Assembly: GCF_009827335.1 (NCBI RefSeq)
Contig: NZ_WTYH01000001.1
Span: 248,001-312,000 of the forward strand
Direction of reading: 5' to 3'
Length of the DNA: 64,000 bases
From: Aurantiacibacter arachoides
Lineage (GTDB): Bacteria > Pseudomonadota > Alphaproteobacteria > Sphingomonadales > Sphingomonadaceae
In this document: positions 1 through 10,851 of the stretch, piece after piece
Numbering within the stretch: position 1 is the stretch's first letter
How the letters are laid out: every line of letters begins with the position of its first letter
The notes under the pieces: generated by a model
What the model saw: only the letters and a program-made list of their open reading frames with translations
Told to the model about the DNA's origin: nothing
The model's database searches: none
Position numbers and translations under genes: made by a program

Positions 1-822
1 GAGCGCGAGTGTTGCGAGGAAACGGAAGAATACGCGCTGGCCGGCGTGCCCTTGCCGCTTCCGCCCCTGCCCGCCGCACCGGTGCGCGGTGGCGGCGGCG
101 GCCAGCCGATCGTGGTTGGCGGCACCGGCGGCTTCGGTGGCGGCTTTGGCGGCGGGTTCTTCGGTGGCTTCTTCGGCGGCGGCGGGGCGAGCGCCGGGGC
201 GACGGCGGCGGTGGACCTGAGCACCACCACGACCACCACATCCAGCGGAACGCCGGGCGCCACCAGCGGCGATATCATCATCGACATCGACAACCAGAAC
301 TCGACGACCACCAGTTCGGGCACCATCACCAGTTCGACGGGCGAAGTGTCCGTTTCCACCAGCACCGGGGCGGTCTCGACGTCTACCGGGCAGGTTTCCA
401 CCAGCACCGGATCGGTGACCAGCTCCACGGGCGAGGTCTCGGTATCGAGCACCACGACCTCGGGGAACGTGACCAGTTCGGGCGACATCAACCAGAACCA
501 GGAACAGAACCAGGGCCAGCAGCAGCAGCAGGGCCAGCAGCAGTCGAGCACGACCTCGACCTCGACGTCCACATCGGGCGATGTCAGCACCTCGACCAGC
601 ACCAGCACGTCGACCAGTTCCAGCACCTCCACGTCGAGCTCGACCAGTTCGTCGACTTCGGGCGACCTGCCTCCGCCGGTTCATCCGCCCACCAGCACGG
701 GCGACATCCCGCCGACGGAGGTTCCCGCGCCGGGTATGCTCCTGCTGTTCGGTGCGGGCGCGGGTGCGGTGTTCCTGCGGCGCCGCCGCAAGGGTGGCGA
801 GGCACAGCTGGCCGCCGCCTAG
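1..822 (+). CDS. Ser/Thr-rich PEP-CTERM-like surface protein (5' partial)
   Basis: The reading frame is open to the left edge, so the true start and any signal peptide probably lie outside the window; an internal GTG at 46 is the first start codon inside it. The visible protein has a Gly/Phe-rich stretch, then a long low-complexity region of STSTG/SSTGEVS-like repeats with a Gln-rich patch. It ends with a VPAPG motif, a hydrophobic segment (LLLFGAGAGAVFL) and an RRRRK cluster. That tail is the layout of a PEP-CTERM sorting signal, which suggests an exported protein processed by an exosortase. A Rho-independent terminator follows 25 bases downstream. Function is unknown; a surface or matrix role is an inference. 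Confidence 0.7.
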   Translation, partial: ERECCEETEEYALAGVPLPLPPLPAAPVRGGGGGQPIVVGGTGGFGGGFGGGFFGGFFGGGGASAGATAAVDLSTTTTTTSSGTPGATSGDIIIDIDNQNSTTTSSGTITSSTGEVSVSTSTGAVSTSTGQVSTSTGSVTSSTGEVSVSSTTTSGNVTSSGDINQNQEQNQGQQQQQGQQQSSTTSTSTSTSGDVSTSTSTSTSTSSSTSTSSSTSSSTSGDLPPPVHPPTSTGDIPPTEVPAPGMLLLFGAGAGAVFLRRRRKGGEAQLAAA

Positions 823-846
823 GGTATAGACAGACAACGGGGGGGA

Positions 847-874
847 GGGGCGGCTCGCGAGGGCCGCCCTTTTT
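847..874 (+). terminator. Rho-independent terminator after the PEP-CTERM-like gene
   Basis: GGGCGGC (848-854) pairs with GCCGCCC (863-869) and is followed directly by five T residues (870-874). It lies 25 bases past the stop of the PEP-CTERM-like gene. Confidence 0.8.
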
Positions 875-950
875 CGTTCAGGCAGGCAGGTTCCAGCCAG
901 ACCAGGGCAAATGCCCGGGCGTGCGTGCCGAAAATCCATTCAGCCTCGGC

Positions 951-978
951 GCGCGCAACGACCCCTGCCGTTGCGCGC
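951..978 (-). terminator. Hairpin downstream of acnA
   Basis: A perfect 10-bp inverted repeat (GCGCGCAACG and CGTTGCGCGC) with an 8-base loop sits 16 bases past the aconitase stop codon. There is no U-tract, so it may stabilise the mRNA 3' end or assist termination rather than act as a classical intrinsic terminator. Confidence 0.45.
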
Positions 979-993
979 ACCCGGAGCTATCGG

Positions 994-3666
<2,673 letters not shown>

Positions 3667-3808
3667 GGTGCGTGATCCTTTTTCGTGTTGCGAAACCGGC
3701 CCCCGGGATGCCAGGGGGGCGTGCCGTGTTTGGCCCGCGACCTGCGCGTTTGCAGGTCGCGCGTCAAGGGGGCGGCGGCAGATCCGCGCTCTCAGGAAAG
3801 GATTGGCG

Positions 3809-3988
3809 ATGATGCTTGGCAGACCCGGCCGACCGCGGGACCCGATCGGCGTGCTGGTCATGCTGGTGGCACTGGTGGTGGCGGCCTTTGTCGGTGCGAC
3901 CGCTGGCCTGATCTGGCAGAGCGCCGACGGGTTCGGCGATGAGCCGCCGGCCGACGAGGTCCTCACTACGGAAACCGCCTCCTCCTGA
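3809..3988 (+). CDS. Small single-pass membrane protein (59 aa)
   Basis: The 59-residue product starts [18 protein letters not shown]. It has one predicted membrane helix (about residues 14-36, rich in Val, Ala and Leu) and a short acidic C-terminal tail. The ATG at 3809 is preceded by AGGAAAGG, a good ribosome-binding site. It is divergent from acnA and converges on the DMT exporter with only nine bases between them. I do not recognise the family. The basic N-terminus and acidic C-terminus suggest a cytoplasm-in, periplasm-out topology. The upstream extension of the frame to 3608 overlaps acnA and is unlikely to be used. Confidence 0.55.
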   Translation: MMLGRPGRPRDPIGVLVMLVALVVAAFVGATAGLIWQSADGFGDEPPADEVLTTETASS

Positions 3989-3997
3989 GGCGCGCGA

Positions 3998-4915
3998 TCA
4001 GGGCGCTTCCGGCCGGGCGAGCGGCGCGAGCGCACGCCGGCGCCGGGGCACGGCAATCCAGCATCCCGCCACGATCAGCACGACGCCCGCAATGGTCGTG
4101 ACGGTTACCGTCTCGCGCAGGAGCATCCACGCGAACGCCGAGGTCCACAGGAAGCCCGAATATTCCACCGGCACCAGGACCTGCGCCTCGGCACGGCGGT
4201 AGGCCCAGGCCAGCGCCATGGCCCCGGCTGCCGTCAGCATCGCCGACACAGCGATGCCGCCGACGGTGCTGCCCAGCATTCCGCCGGCAGGCATGACGAA
4301 CAGCCAGGGGATCGCCAGCGCCTGCACCAGCCCGGCAACCCCGCCGTGGAAGGTGGCGATTTCCAGCGGCCCGGCCAGCTGCGCCTGCTTCCTCATCAGG
4401 ATGAAGTTGTAGGCGTAGAGCAGGGCGGAGAAAAACAGCGAGGCAAGGCCCAGCGCGGTGTCGGCGGTGAAATCGGCGCTGCCGATGCGCCCGCCCACGA
4501 TCACCAGCGTCCCCGCGAAGCCGAGCAGCGAGGCGAGGATCGCCTGCCGGGTGATCGTCTCCCCCAGCAATACCCGTGCAAGGTAAAGGGCGATCAGCGG
4601 GGCGACGAAGCTTATGGCGATGGCCTCGGCCACCGGCAGCCGGGTGAGCGCGAAGAACCACGACAGCGCCATGAAGGCGGACAGCACGCCGCGTTCGACG
4701 TGCAGCCGCAGCAGCGTCCCGCGCGGCCAGCGGAAACCGGACGCCAGCCAGATCGGCGCCACCATCGCCGCTGCCAGCAACGATCGCAGCAGCGAGGCGG
4801 TATAGACGCCTGCGACAAGCGCCGAACTCTTCATCAACACGTCCATCAGCGACAGGAAGCCCACCCCCGCCAGTGCGGCGAGGAACGGAAGCAGGTGTCG
4901 TTGAGGATGATCCAT
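3998..4915 (-). CDS. DMT superfamily (EamA) exporter
   Basis: A 305-residue integral membrane protein with about ten hydrophobic segments in two homologous EamA halves, the drug/metabolite transporter fold. The first half includes a stretch around [16 protein letters not shown], and the second contains the typical [13 protein letters not shown] segment. The substrate cannot be read from sequence; family members export amino acids, metabolites or drugs. The ATG at 4915 ([11 protein letters not shown]) is preferred to a GTG at 4954 because it starts just before the first helix. It is a single gene, divergent from the L,D-transpeptidase gene. Confidence 0.85.
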   Translation of the reverse strand: MDHPQRHLLPFLAALAGVGFLSLMDVLMKSSALVAGVYTASLLRSLLAAAMVAPIWLASGFRWPRGTLLRLHVERGVLSAFMALSWFFALTRLPVAEAIAISFVAPLIALYLARVLLGETITRQAILASLLGFAGTLVIVGGRIGSADFTADTALGLASLFFSALLYAYNFILMRKQAQLAGPLEIATFHGGVAGLVQALAIPWLFVMPAGGMLGSTVGGIAVSAMLTAAGAMALAWAYRRAEAQVLVPVEYSGFLWTSAFAWMLLRETVTVTTIAGVVLIVAGCWIAVPRRRRALAPLARPEAP

Positions 4916-5072
4916 GGCCCGGCCAATACGAGCAGGTTGTGGCGTCGTCACCACGCTTCGTCGCCAATTGGGCGCGGTTCAGGCGGCGGAAAGCGCGCGC
5001 GGTTGATAGCCGGCGCACAAGGCGGCATAATCCGTCGCCACCGCACATACTTGGCCTACAGGGAAACGTCTC

Positions 5073-6434
5073 ATGCGTATCGTCGCTCCGCTCGGCGCGC
5101 TTGCCACCATCGCTTTAACCGCTGCCGTCACGGCATCGCCCGCGGTGGCGCAGACGCTGCTGCCCGAGAACTTCCTGGAGGAGGACGCCGCGCAGGTGAC
5201 CCTCACCCCCAGCAACCAGACCGCAGAGGTGGTCCAGGCGGATCCGCGCATCGCCACGGTGCAGAGCTGGTCGCTGGCCAATGCCAATGCGCTGATCGCG
5301 GCGATCGAGGCGGTGGGTGCCGAGGGGCTCGACCCGGCGGACTACCGCGCCGATCGCCTGCGCGAGGCCATGGCACAGGGTGAGGGCGAGGCGCTGGACA
5401 GGCTGGCCAGCACCACCTTTGCCTGGCTGGTGGAGGACCTGCGCGACGGGCGCACGCCGATGGAATCGCGCCGCCAGTGGTTCGTGGTCGATCCCGACGC
5501 CGACCTGCTGCCGACCGGGCGCCTGATGACCGAAGCGCTTGCCAGCGGCGACGTGCGCGGCACGCTCGCCTCGCTCAACCCGACCCATCCCGACTACGTG
5601 GCGCTGCGCGAGGCGCTGGCCGATACGCCGCAGGCCAACAGCGCCCAGCGCCGCCTGATCCGCGCCAACATGGACCGCTGGCGCTGGCTGGCGCGCGATC
5701 TTGGCGGTCAGTATTTGATCACCAACGTGCCCGAATACCAGTTGCGCCTGACGGTGAACAACCAGATCATCCGCACCTATCGCACCATCGTGGGCGCGGT
5801 CACTTCGCCCACCCCGCAGCTGGCGGAAACGGTGGAAGGCGTGGTCTTCAACCCGACCTGGACCGTGCCGCAGTCGATCGTGCGTGGCGAGGGGCTGGGC
5901 AACCGGGTGCTGAACAACCCCAGCTGGGCGCGCGCCAACGGCTATCGCGCCACGCGCGGCGAGAACGGCTGGATCACCGTGGTGCAGCAGCCGGGCGCGG
6001 GCAATTCGCTGGGCATGATGAAGCTCGACATGCCCAACCCGCACGCGATCTTCCTGCACGACACGCCCGCGCGCAACCTGTTCGCCAGCGAGAACCGCGC
6101 GCGCAGCCACGGCTGCATCCGCGTGGAACGGGCGCTGGAGCTGGCGATGACCGTGGCGATCCTGGGCCAGGGCGCCTCGCGTGACGAAGCGGTCGCCATC
6201 AGCACCAGCGGCGATTACACCCGCGTGCCGGTGGAACGGACCATGCCGGTCTACATCACCTATTTCACTTACGGCACCGACATCGAGGGCAACCTGCGCA
6301 GCTTCAACGACATCTATGGTCGCGATGCGCCCGTGTTCGCCGCGCTGGACGCACCGCGCGTTGGCAACCGCGCGCGCGAGACCGACGAGGAAGTGATCGA
6401 GATCGTCGACGACATCCGCACGACGGTGACCTGA
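5073..6434 (+). CDS. L,D-transpeptidase of the YcbB/LdtD type
   Basis: Cross-links peptidoglycan stem peptides (3-3 links) or attaches them to other acceptors in the periplasm. The 453-residue product has a Sec signal peptide (about residues 1-26, ending SPAVAQ). A helical scaffold domain follows, and then the YkuD catalytic domain with the signature SHGCIRV, in which His346 and Cys348 are the catalytic residues. Length and layout match YcbB-like enzymes rather than small YkuD proteins. An intrinsic terminator follows, and a second L,D-transpeptidase-type gene converges on it. The specific reaction cannot be decided from sequence. Confidence 0.92.
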   Translation: MRIVAPLGALATIALTAAVTASPAVAQTLLPENFLEEDAAQVTLTPSNQTAEVVQADPRIATVQSWSLANANALIAAIEAVGAEGLDPADYRADRLREAMAQGEGEALDRLASTTFAWLVEDLRDGRTPMESRRQWFVVDPDADLLPTGRLMTEALASGDVRGTLASLNPTHPDYVALREALADTPQANSAQRRLIRANMDRWRWLARDLGGQYLITNVPEYQLRLTVNNQIIRTYRTIVGAVTSPTPQLAETVEGVVFNPTWTVPQSIVRGEGLGNRVLNNPSWARANGYRATRGENGWITVVQQPGAGNSLGMMKLDMPNPHAIFLHDTPARNLFASENRARSHGCIRVERALELAMTVAILGQGASRDEAVAISTSGDYTRVPVERTMPVYITYFTYGTDIEGNLRSFNDIYGRDAPVFAALDAPRVGNRARETDEEVIEIVDDIRTTVT

Positions 6435-6451
6435 CCAAACGAAACCGCACG

Positions 6452-6484
6452 AAACCGCCCTGGCATCGCTGCCGGGGCGGTTTT
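6452..6484 (+). terminator. Rho-independent terminator after the L,D-transpeptidase gene
   Basis: AAACCGCCC (6452-6460) pairs with GGGCGGTTT (6475-6483) across a 14-base loop, and the U-tract overlaps the 3' arm. It lies between two convergent genes and may serve both. Confidence 0.75.
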
Positions 6485-6514
6485 CCGTTTTCTACCCGGA
6501 CTTGTCTTGAGCGA

Positions 6515-7291
6515 TCAGTCGGTGGCCAACGTGGGATTGGCAGCGGCGTAGATGCGCGCCAGTTCGTCACCCTGCGGATCGTCGGCTGCCGCATAGCGCG
6601 AGCGATTGGCGGCGGCGACGCCGGCGAAATCGACCGGGGCCTGCCACGGCATGGCAACATTCTCGCCGCCCTCGCCTATGCCGAGGGCGTCGGCAAAGAT
6701 CAGGCGCCCGCCAGACAGCCGCACCAGGGCTTCCTGGAATTCGACCGGACCGAAGGCCGGACACCCGTTCGATCGCCCGCACCGGCCCCACTGGGCCACG
6801 TGTTCCGGCGTGACGTAGCTGGCGGGGTGCAACACGATGGCACGATCAAAGGCGTTGGAATTGTCCGCATCCAGCCCACCCAGACGAACCGAGGTGCCGA
6901 AGCGCCCGACATACCATTCCCAGCTGATATAGGCGCCGCGACTGGTCGCCCAGCTGTCGTGCAGGTTGGAAAAGCCGTTGATCCAGCCGTCATGCTCGGG
7001 ATCGGACCCGCTGCCGTGAGCCACCAGCGCGCTGTTCACCCGTCCGCCCAGAAGATCGACGAAATGAAACCGCGGCAGGCTGGAATGCAGGCCGAAATCG
7101 GCAATGCCCACAACGTCGCGGTGCCACAGGGAGGCGCCGACGCGGTCCACCTGCTGACGCGCTATGTCGAGCAGGCGCCGGTCGCGCGCCGAGGGAGCGG
7201 CCTGCGCGAAAACACGGGCAGGCGCGGCCAGCGCGGCCCCGGCGGCGAGTGTGCCGGCAAGGGATCGGGTGAGGAGCTGGCGGCGGTTCAT
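6515..7291 (-). CDS. Murein L,D-transpeptidase catalytic-domain family protein (YkuD_2)
   Basis: The 258-residue product begins MNRRQLLTRSLAG followed by an Ala-rich segment ending VFAQ, which looks like a Tat-type or Sec signal sequence. The mature part has the YkuD_2 pattern, with a conserved His region (AIVLHPASYV) and the active-site motif RSNGCPAF carrying the nucleophilic Cys. This implies cell-wall transpeptidase or related activity in the periplasm. The ATG at 7291 is preferred to the GTG one codon upstream. It converges on the larger L,D-transpeptidase gene and has no evident operon partner. Confidence 0.85.
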   Translation of the reverse strand: MNRRQLLTRSLAGTLAAGAALAAPARVFAQAAPSARDRRLLDIARQQVDRVGASLWHRDVVGIADFGLHSSLPRFHFVDLLGGRVNSALVAHGSGSDPEHDGWINGFSNLHDSWATSRGAYISWEWYVGRFGTSVRLGGLDADNSNAFDRAIVLHPASYVTPEHVAQWGRCGRSNGCPAFGPVEFQEALVRLSGGRLIFADALGIGEGGENVAMPWQAPVDFAGVAAANRSRYAAADDPQGDELARIYAAANPTLATD

Positions 7292-7344
7292 CACGTAGTC
7301 TTAGCGGGGAAAGGCTGAACCTTGTCCATACGCTTGCGACGGGT

Positions 7345-8271
7345 TCAGCTTTTCAGCCGATTGATGGCGGTCAGGCTGGCGCGCTCGTAGGCGCCGTTGT
7401 CATAGCGGTGGGTGCCAACGAAGTGGACGAAGGCAGTGCCGGGGGCCCAATCTTCGTTCCAGTAGTTCATGTACCGATCGTAGGGCAGCAGCACGGCGCC
7501 CGGTTCGTTGGCGATGTGGAAGTTGCTGGCGATCTGCTCGGTGCCCCATGTCGCCATCTGCTCAGGCCCCGCCAACCCCGCCATCTCGGCGAGGAACGCG
7601 GCGGCAAGGTTGCGCCCTGGTCCGCCCGCCGCGAACCCGGCGAAGCCCGCGCAGCCGCGCACGTAGCGCCAGCCGGGCCGGTCAACCAGTCCCAGCCGGC
7701 TTTCCACCTGCGATTGTATGTGGCCGCCCATCGGCCCCTGCGGATAGGCGGCGCCGGCAAAGGCGGCGAGCTCCAGCGGCAGCGCGGCAGCGTCCGGTCC
7801 GCCCAGCAGGGTGAAACTGCGGTTGATGGCAATGGCCTGCGCCAGTTCGGGCACCGGGCCCAGCGTCACCGTATCGCTGTCGAGCTGGATCCAGTATTCG
7901 CCCGCGCGGTGGTCCAGGATGGTCAGGAACCGTTCCCAGCAGCCGCCCTTTGGAAAGCCCGCGGTGTCGACCTGGGCGATGGAGAACATCTCCGGGTCGC
8001 CGCAGTGATGGGCCAGGATGGCGCGGTCCTGCGCCGTCAGCGTGCCGTCGTCGAGAATGGCCACGCGCCCGCGCCCCAGTTCGCGCCACAGGCTCTTCAC
8101 CGCGACCAGATAGGGCAGCAGCACCGCGGTGCCGATCATGGAGAACAGCACGACGCCGTCCTGCGCGGGCCGTATGGGCGCGGTGTCGAGAATGCCGGCA
8201 ATCGCCTCGGCATGGCGCGCGGCATCGGCCTTGACGCGCCAGCGGCGGGGGAGAAGCGAGAACTTGCTCAT
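7345..8271 (-). CDS. Putative GT-A-like glycosyltransferase
   Basis: A 308-residue soluble protein without a signal peptide. It contains YWIQLDSDTVTL, where D131-S-D133 is a DxD-type nucleotide-sugar and metal-binding motif preceded by a beta-strand-like run, as in GT-A enzymes. Near the C-terminus is FVHFVGTHRYDNGAYER, reminiscent of the acceptor-binding end of such folds. I do not recognise a named family, so the assignment rests on the DxD context. ATG 8271 gives a five-base gap after the aspartic protease gene; the TTG at 8280 would overlap it. It is last in a run of minus-strand genes headed by ispG. Confidence 0.55.
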   Translation of the reverse strand: MSKFSLLPRRWRVKADAARHAEAIAGILDTAPIRPAQDGVVLFSMIGTAVLLPYLVAVKSLWRELGRGRVAILDDGTLTAQDRAILAHHCGDPEMFSIAQVDTAGFPKGGCWERFLTILDHRAGEYWIQLDSDTVTLGPVPELAQAIAINRSFTLLGGPDAAALPLELAAFAGAAYPQGPMGGHIQSQVESRLGLVDRPGWRYVRGCAGFAGFAAGGPGRNLAAAFLAEMAGLAGPEQMATWGTEQIASNFHIANEPGAVLLPYDRYMNYWNEDWAPGTAFVHFVGTHRYDNGAYERASLTAINRLKS

Positions 8272-8276
8272 GGGCC

Positions 8277-8807
8277 TCAACTCGCCAGCACCATGCGATC
8301 GTCCGCGATGCGCACGCTGGCGATGGTGGAGAGGAACGATTGCCCAAGCAACGACACGCCAAGGCCCTCGGGAATGATCATCGCCGCGACGTTTTCCGCC
8401 TCGAACGCGCCGACGCGCACCGCGCCGAGCTGGGTGTGGACGCCGTAGACCGGGCCGCTGGCACCGTGCGCCACGGGGGCGATCTGGCTCTCGTCCCAGG
8501 TAAGGCCCAGTGCCGAGGCATCTTCTCCCGTCAATGCGATCACGCTGGCGCCGGTATCGACGAGCATCCTGGTGGGCGTGCCGTCGATCACCGCGTCGGC
8601 ATAGAAATGGCCGTCACGCTCGCGATGGATCTCGGTTTCCTCCTCCCAGGTCATCACGGCATCGGCCCTTGCGAGGGCCGGCGAAGGGTCGGCCGAGGGG
8701 GCGGGTTGCGTAGCGACCGCGCCAGGCACGGCCTCGCCTGCCGGCATGAGCAGGCCGATCGCACCTCCGATCAGGAGCACGACCGCGAGGGGAATGCGAA
8801 AATCCAT
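8277..8807 (-). CDS. Retropepsin-like aspartic protease, membrane-anchored
   Basis: The 176-residue product starts with a single hydrophobic helix (residues 5-21), so it is probably anchored in the inner membrane with a periplasmic domain. The catalytic signature DTGAS is at residues 84-88, preceded by a beta-strand (TRMLV). The GQSFL segment near the end fits the retropepsin family of bacterial clan AA proteases (TIGR02281-like). These act as homodimers; the substrate is unknown. The start is ATG 8807, 25 bases after the deacetylase gene, in the same leftward run. Confidence 0.8.
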   Translation of the reverse strand: MDFRIPLAVVLLIGGAIGLLMPAGEAVPGAVATQPAPSADPSPALARADAVMTWEEETEIHRERDGHFYADAVIDGTPTRMLVDTGASVIALTGEDASALGLTWDESQIAPVAHGASGPVYGVHTQLGAVRVGAFEAENVAAMIIPEGLGVSLLGQSFLSTIASVRIADDRMVLAS

Positions 8808-8832
8808 CGCCGGCACGATAGCCGCGCGGGGC

Positions 8833-9774
8833 TTAAACCGGGGTAAATACCGTGCCGACAGCGAGGAGATTTTCAAGCGGCGCATCGGGGTAGGCCATCG
8901 CCAGCATCGACCGGGCATGGCGGGCGGCGACCGTCACCGGGTCCTCCCCGTATCCACCGCCGAGCGCGCTGGCGACCGGCAGACCGCGCGCCTGCGCCTG
9001 CGCCAGCACGTAGCGGTCGCGCGCGATCAGGCCCGCGTCGGTGAGGCTGAGCCGGCCCAGCCGGTCGTCGCCGTGCGGATCGACGCCCGCCTGGTAGAGC
9101 ACGAAATCGGGGGCGAACTTGCCCATCACGCGCGGCAGATGCACTGTCAGCGCCGCCATGTAGGCGGCATCGTCGGTGCCGTCGGGCAGGCCCACGTCGA
9201 GGCTGGAGCGGGCCTTGCGGGCCGGAAAGTTCTTCTCGGCGTGAAGCGAGAGGGTGAACACGTCCGCGCGCCCCGCCATCAGGCTGGCGGTGCCGTCCCC
9301 CTGGTGCACGTCGCAATCGACGATGAGCACCCGTTTCGCGGCGCCCTCGGCAAGCAGGCGGTTGGCGGTGACGGCGAGGTCGTTGAACACGCAATAGCCC
9401 GCGCCCGTCTCGTGCAGCGCGTGGTGGCTGCCGGCGGCGGAATTGGCGGCATAGCCGTGGCGCAGGGCCAGCTGCGCGGCGAGCCAGGTGCCGCCGTTGG
9501 TGTGGCGCACGCGGGCCGCGATGCGCGGGGTGACGGGAAAGCCGATCCGCCGCTCCTTCTCGCGCGGGACGGATGCGGTGAAGACCTCCTCGACATAGGC
9601 CGGGTCGTGGACCGCCTCCAGCCACTCGCGCGGGGATGGCTCGGGCGCGTGCTCGGTGATGCCAAAGCCGCTGTGCCGCAGCACCTGCATCACCGCCATG
9701 TACTTGTCGAACCGGAACGTGCCGCGTGTAGGGGCGGGGGCCATGTAATCGGCGTGGTGGACGACGTGGAGCAT
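8833..9774 (-). CDS. Histone deacetylase / acetoin-utilisation family hydrolase
   Basis: A 313-residue zinc-dependent deacetylase-fold protein. Family hallmarks are GSHHALHETGAGYCVFND (tandem His charge-relay), VDCDVHQGDGT (zinc-binding Asp and His) and YQAGVDPHGDDRLG (second zinc Asp). These active-site residues are intact. Bacterial members remove acyl groups from proteins, polyamines or small amides; the substrate here is not evident. Its ATG overlaps the stop of the upstream lipoprotein gene by one base (TGATG), which implies translational coupling. Confidence 0.92.
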   Translation of the reverse strand: MLHVVHHADYMAPAPTRGTFRFDKYMAVMQVLRHSGFGITEHAPEPSPREWLEAVHDPAYVEEVFTASVPREKERRIGFPVTPRIAARVRHTNGGTWLAAQLALRHGYAANSAAGSHHALHETGAGYCVFNDLAVTANRLLAEGAAKRVLIVDCDVHQGDGTASLMAGRADVFTLSLHAEKNFPARKARSSLDVGLPDGTDDAAYMAALTVHLPRVMGKFAPDFVLYQAGVDPHGDDRLGRLSLTDAGLIARDRYVLAQAQARGLPVASALGGGYGEDPVTVAARHARSMLAMAYPDAPLENLLAVGTVFTPV

Positions 9775-10109
9775 CAATCTTGCTCGAGCAAAAGGTACCA
9801 GTCCCCTGTAAGGGTCTTGGCCGCAAATGCTTGTCGGTATCGCGCCCAGCGCGCCGGGTCTGGATCGCCGGGTCGCTGGTTCTCGGGCAGACCCCAGTCC
9901 GCATGGCTGAAGGAGTCCGCGATCCTCGAATAGTTCGAGTCTTCCTTTGCCATGTTGGCGAGCGCGTCAAAAGCGGAACGCCGTTCGGCAAACTCCTGCC
10001 GTAGCGCCACTTCGCTCGGATGCTTCGCACATCCAGACAGGGAAAGTCCCGTGATCGATGCGAGCAGAAGAACTGTCGCCTTTTGCCTAGTTGCCACCGT
10101 TCGTCTCAT
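9774..10109 (-). CDS. Small lipoprotein of unknown function (111 aa)
   Basis: The signal sequence ends in a lipobox LSGC (Cys27), so the mature protein should be a lipid-anchored periplasmic or outer-membrane protein of about 85 residues. The mature part is charged and probably helical, with no recognised domain. Its start overlaps the end of the thioredoxin-like gene by 23 bases, and its stop overlaps the deacetylase start, so it is translated within a coupled run. I do not recognise the family. Confidence 0.65.
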   Translation of the reverse strand: MRRTVATRQKATVLLLASITGLSLSGCAKHPSEVALRQEFAERRSAFDALANMAKEDSNYSRIADSFSHADWGLPENQRPGDPDPARWARYRQAFAAKTLTGDWYLLLEQD

Positions 10110-10668
10110 TGGGCTGCGTTAATCCCGCCGGCCGCTGTGCCAGGTCGAGCAGCTCCGCGTAGATCGCCTCCCCGCTGCGGCTGGCGGCGTTGCGCCAGCT
10201 GGCGGCGGTATCGGCGTTCACCGGCAGGCCCTCGGGCGTAAGCATCAGCACATTGGGGGTGCCCGACTGCGCGTGGCCGAAGCGACGCGCGAGGTCGAGG
10301 TTGCGGCCCTCGCCGGTCTGCGGCTGGCCGACGTCGACATGGACGACCTCGAAATGCTCGTCCGCCAACTGGCGAAAGCGATCGGTGCCGAGCCAGCCGG
10401 CCAGGGCACGGCTGTCGTGGCACCAGTTCGCGCCCGTCACGAGCAGCACGCGGCGGTCGGTCTCGGCAGCGCGGAGCAAGGCGGCGTCGAGCGCGGCGGC
10501 AGCATCCGCGGCCGGGTCGAAGGGGGTCGCCTCGGGATGGGCGCTTGCCGGCATCCCGGTCCCGGCGGGCGGGGTGGCGCAACCTGCCATTGGCAACAGC
10601 GCCAGCGGGGCGAGAGACAGCAGCATCGGTGCCCGCAGCACGCTGTGACCGCCCCGCCGGATCGCCAT
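10087..10668 (-). CDS. Thioredoxin-like lipoprotein with a single active-site Cys
   Basis: A 193-residue protein with a lipoprotein signal (LPMAGC, lipid Cys30) and a thioredoxin-fold domain from about residue 60. In place of the CxxC pair it has ANWCHDSRAL, with Cys83 but Ser where the second Cys would be. It therefore cannot form the usual active-site disulfide and may act as a monothiol or binding domain. The cis-Pro-like segment SGTPNVLMLTPEG is present. It starts one base after the stop of the 55-residue protein gene, within the ispG run. Confidence 0.8.
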   Translation of the reverse strand: MAIRRGGHSVLRAPMLLSLAPLALLPMAGCATPPAGTGMPASAHPEATPFDPAADAAAALDAALLRAAETDRRVLLVTGANWCHDSRALAGWLGTDRFRQLADEHFEVVHVDVGQPQTGEGRNLDLARRFGHAQSGTPNVLMLTPEGLPVNADTAASWRNAASRSGEAIYAELLDLAQRPAGLTQPNETNGGN

Positions 10669-10669
10669 G

Positions 10670-10837
10670 CTATTTTTTGCCGGAGCCGGGCTTGTCCCAA
10701 CCCTTCGTGCCGACCGGGCCGCTGTCGCCGCCTGCGCCCGCCTGCTTTTCGGCGACGATGCGCGCGCGTTCCGCGTCGGTCAGCTTCTCGCCGCCGGTCT
10801 TGCCAGCGGATGTATCGGCGTTCTTGTGGTCACCCAT
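10670..10837 (-). CDS. Small hydrophilic protein downstream of ispG (55 aa)
   Basis: Read directly from the minus strand: ATG at 10837, TAG at 10672-10670. The 55 residues begin MGDHKNADTSAGKTGGEKLT and end DKPGSGKK, with one amphipathic stretch (LTDAERARIVAEKQ) and Gly/Lys-rich flanks. A strong GGGGAG ribosome-binding site lies seven bases before the ATG. It is 14 bases after ispG, and its stop is one base from the next ATG, so it fits the operon exactly. It is probably a disordered cytoplasmic protein; I do not recognise the family. Confidence 0.7.
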   Translation of the reverse strand: MGDHKNADTSAGKTGGEKLTDAERARIVAEKQAGAGGDSGPVGTKGWDKPGSGKK

Positions 10838-10851
10838 GCCTGTCACTCCCC

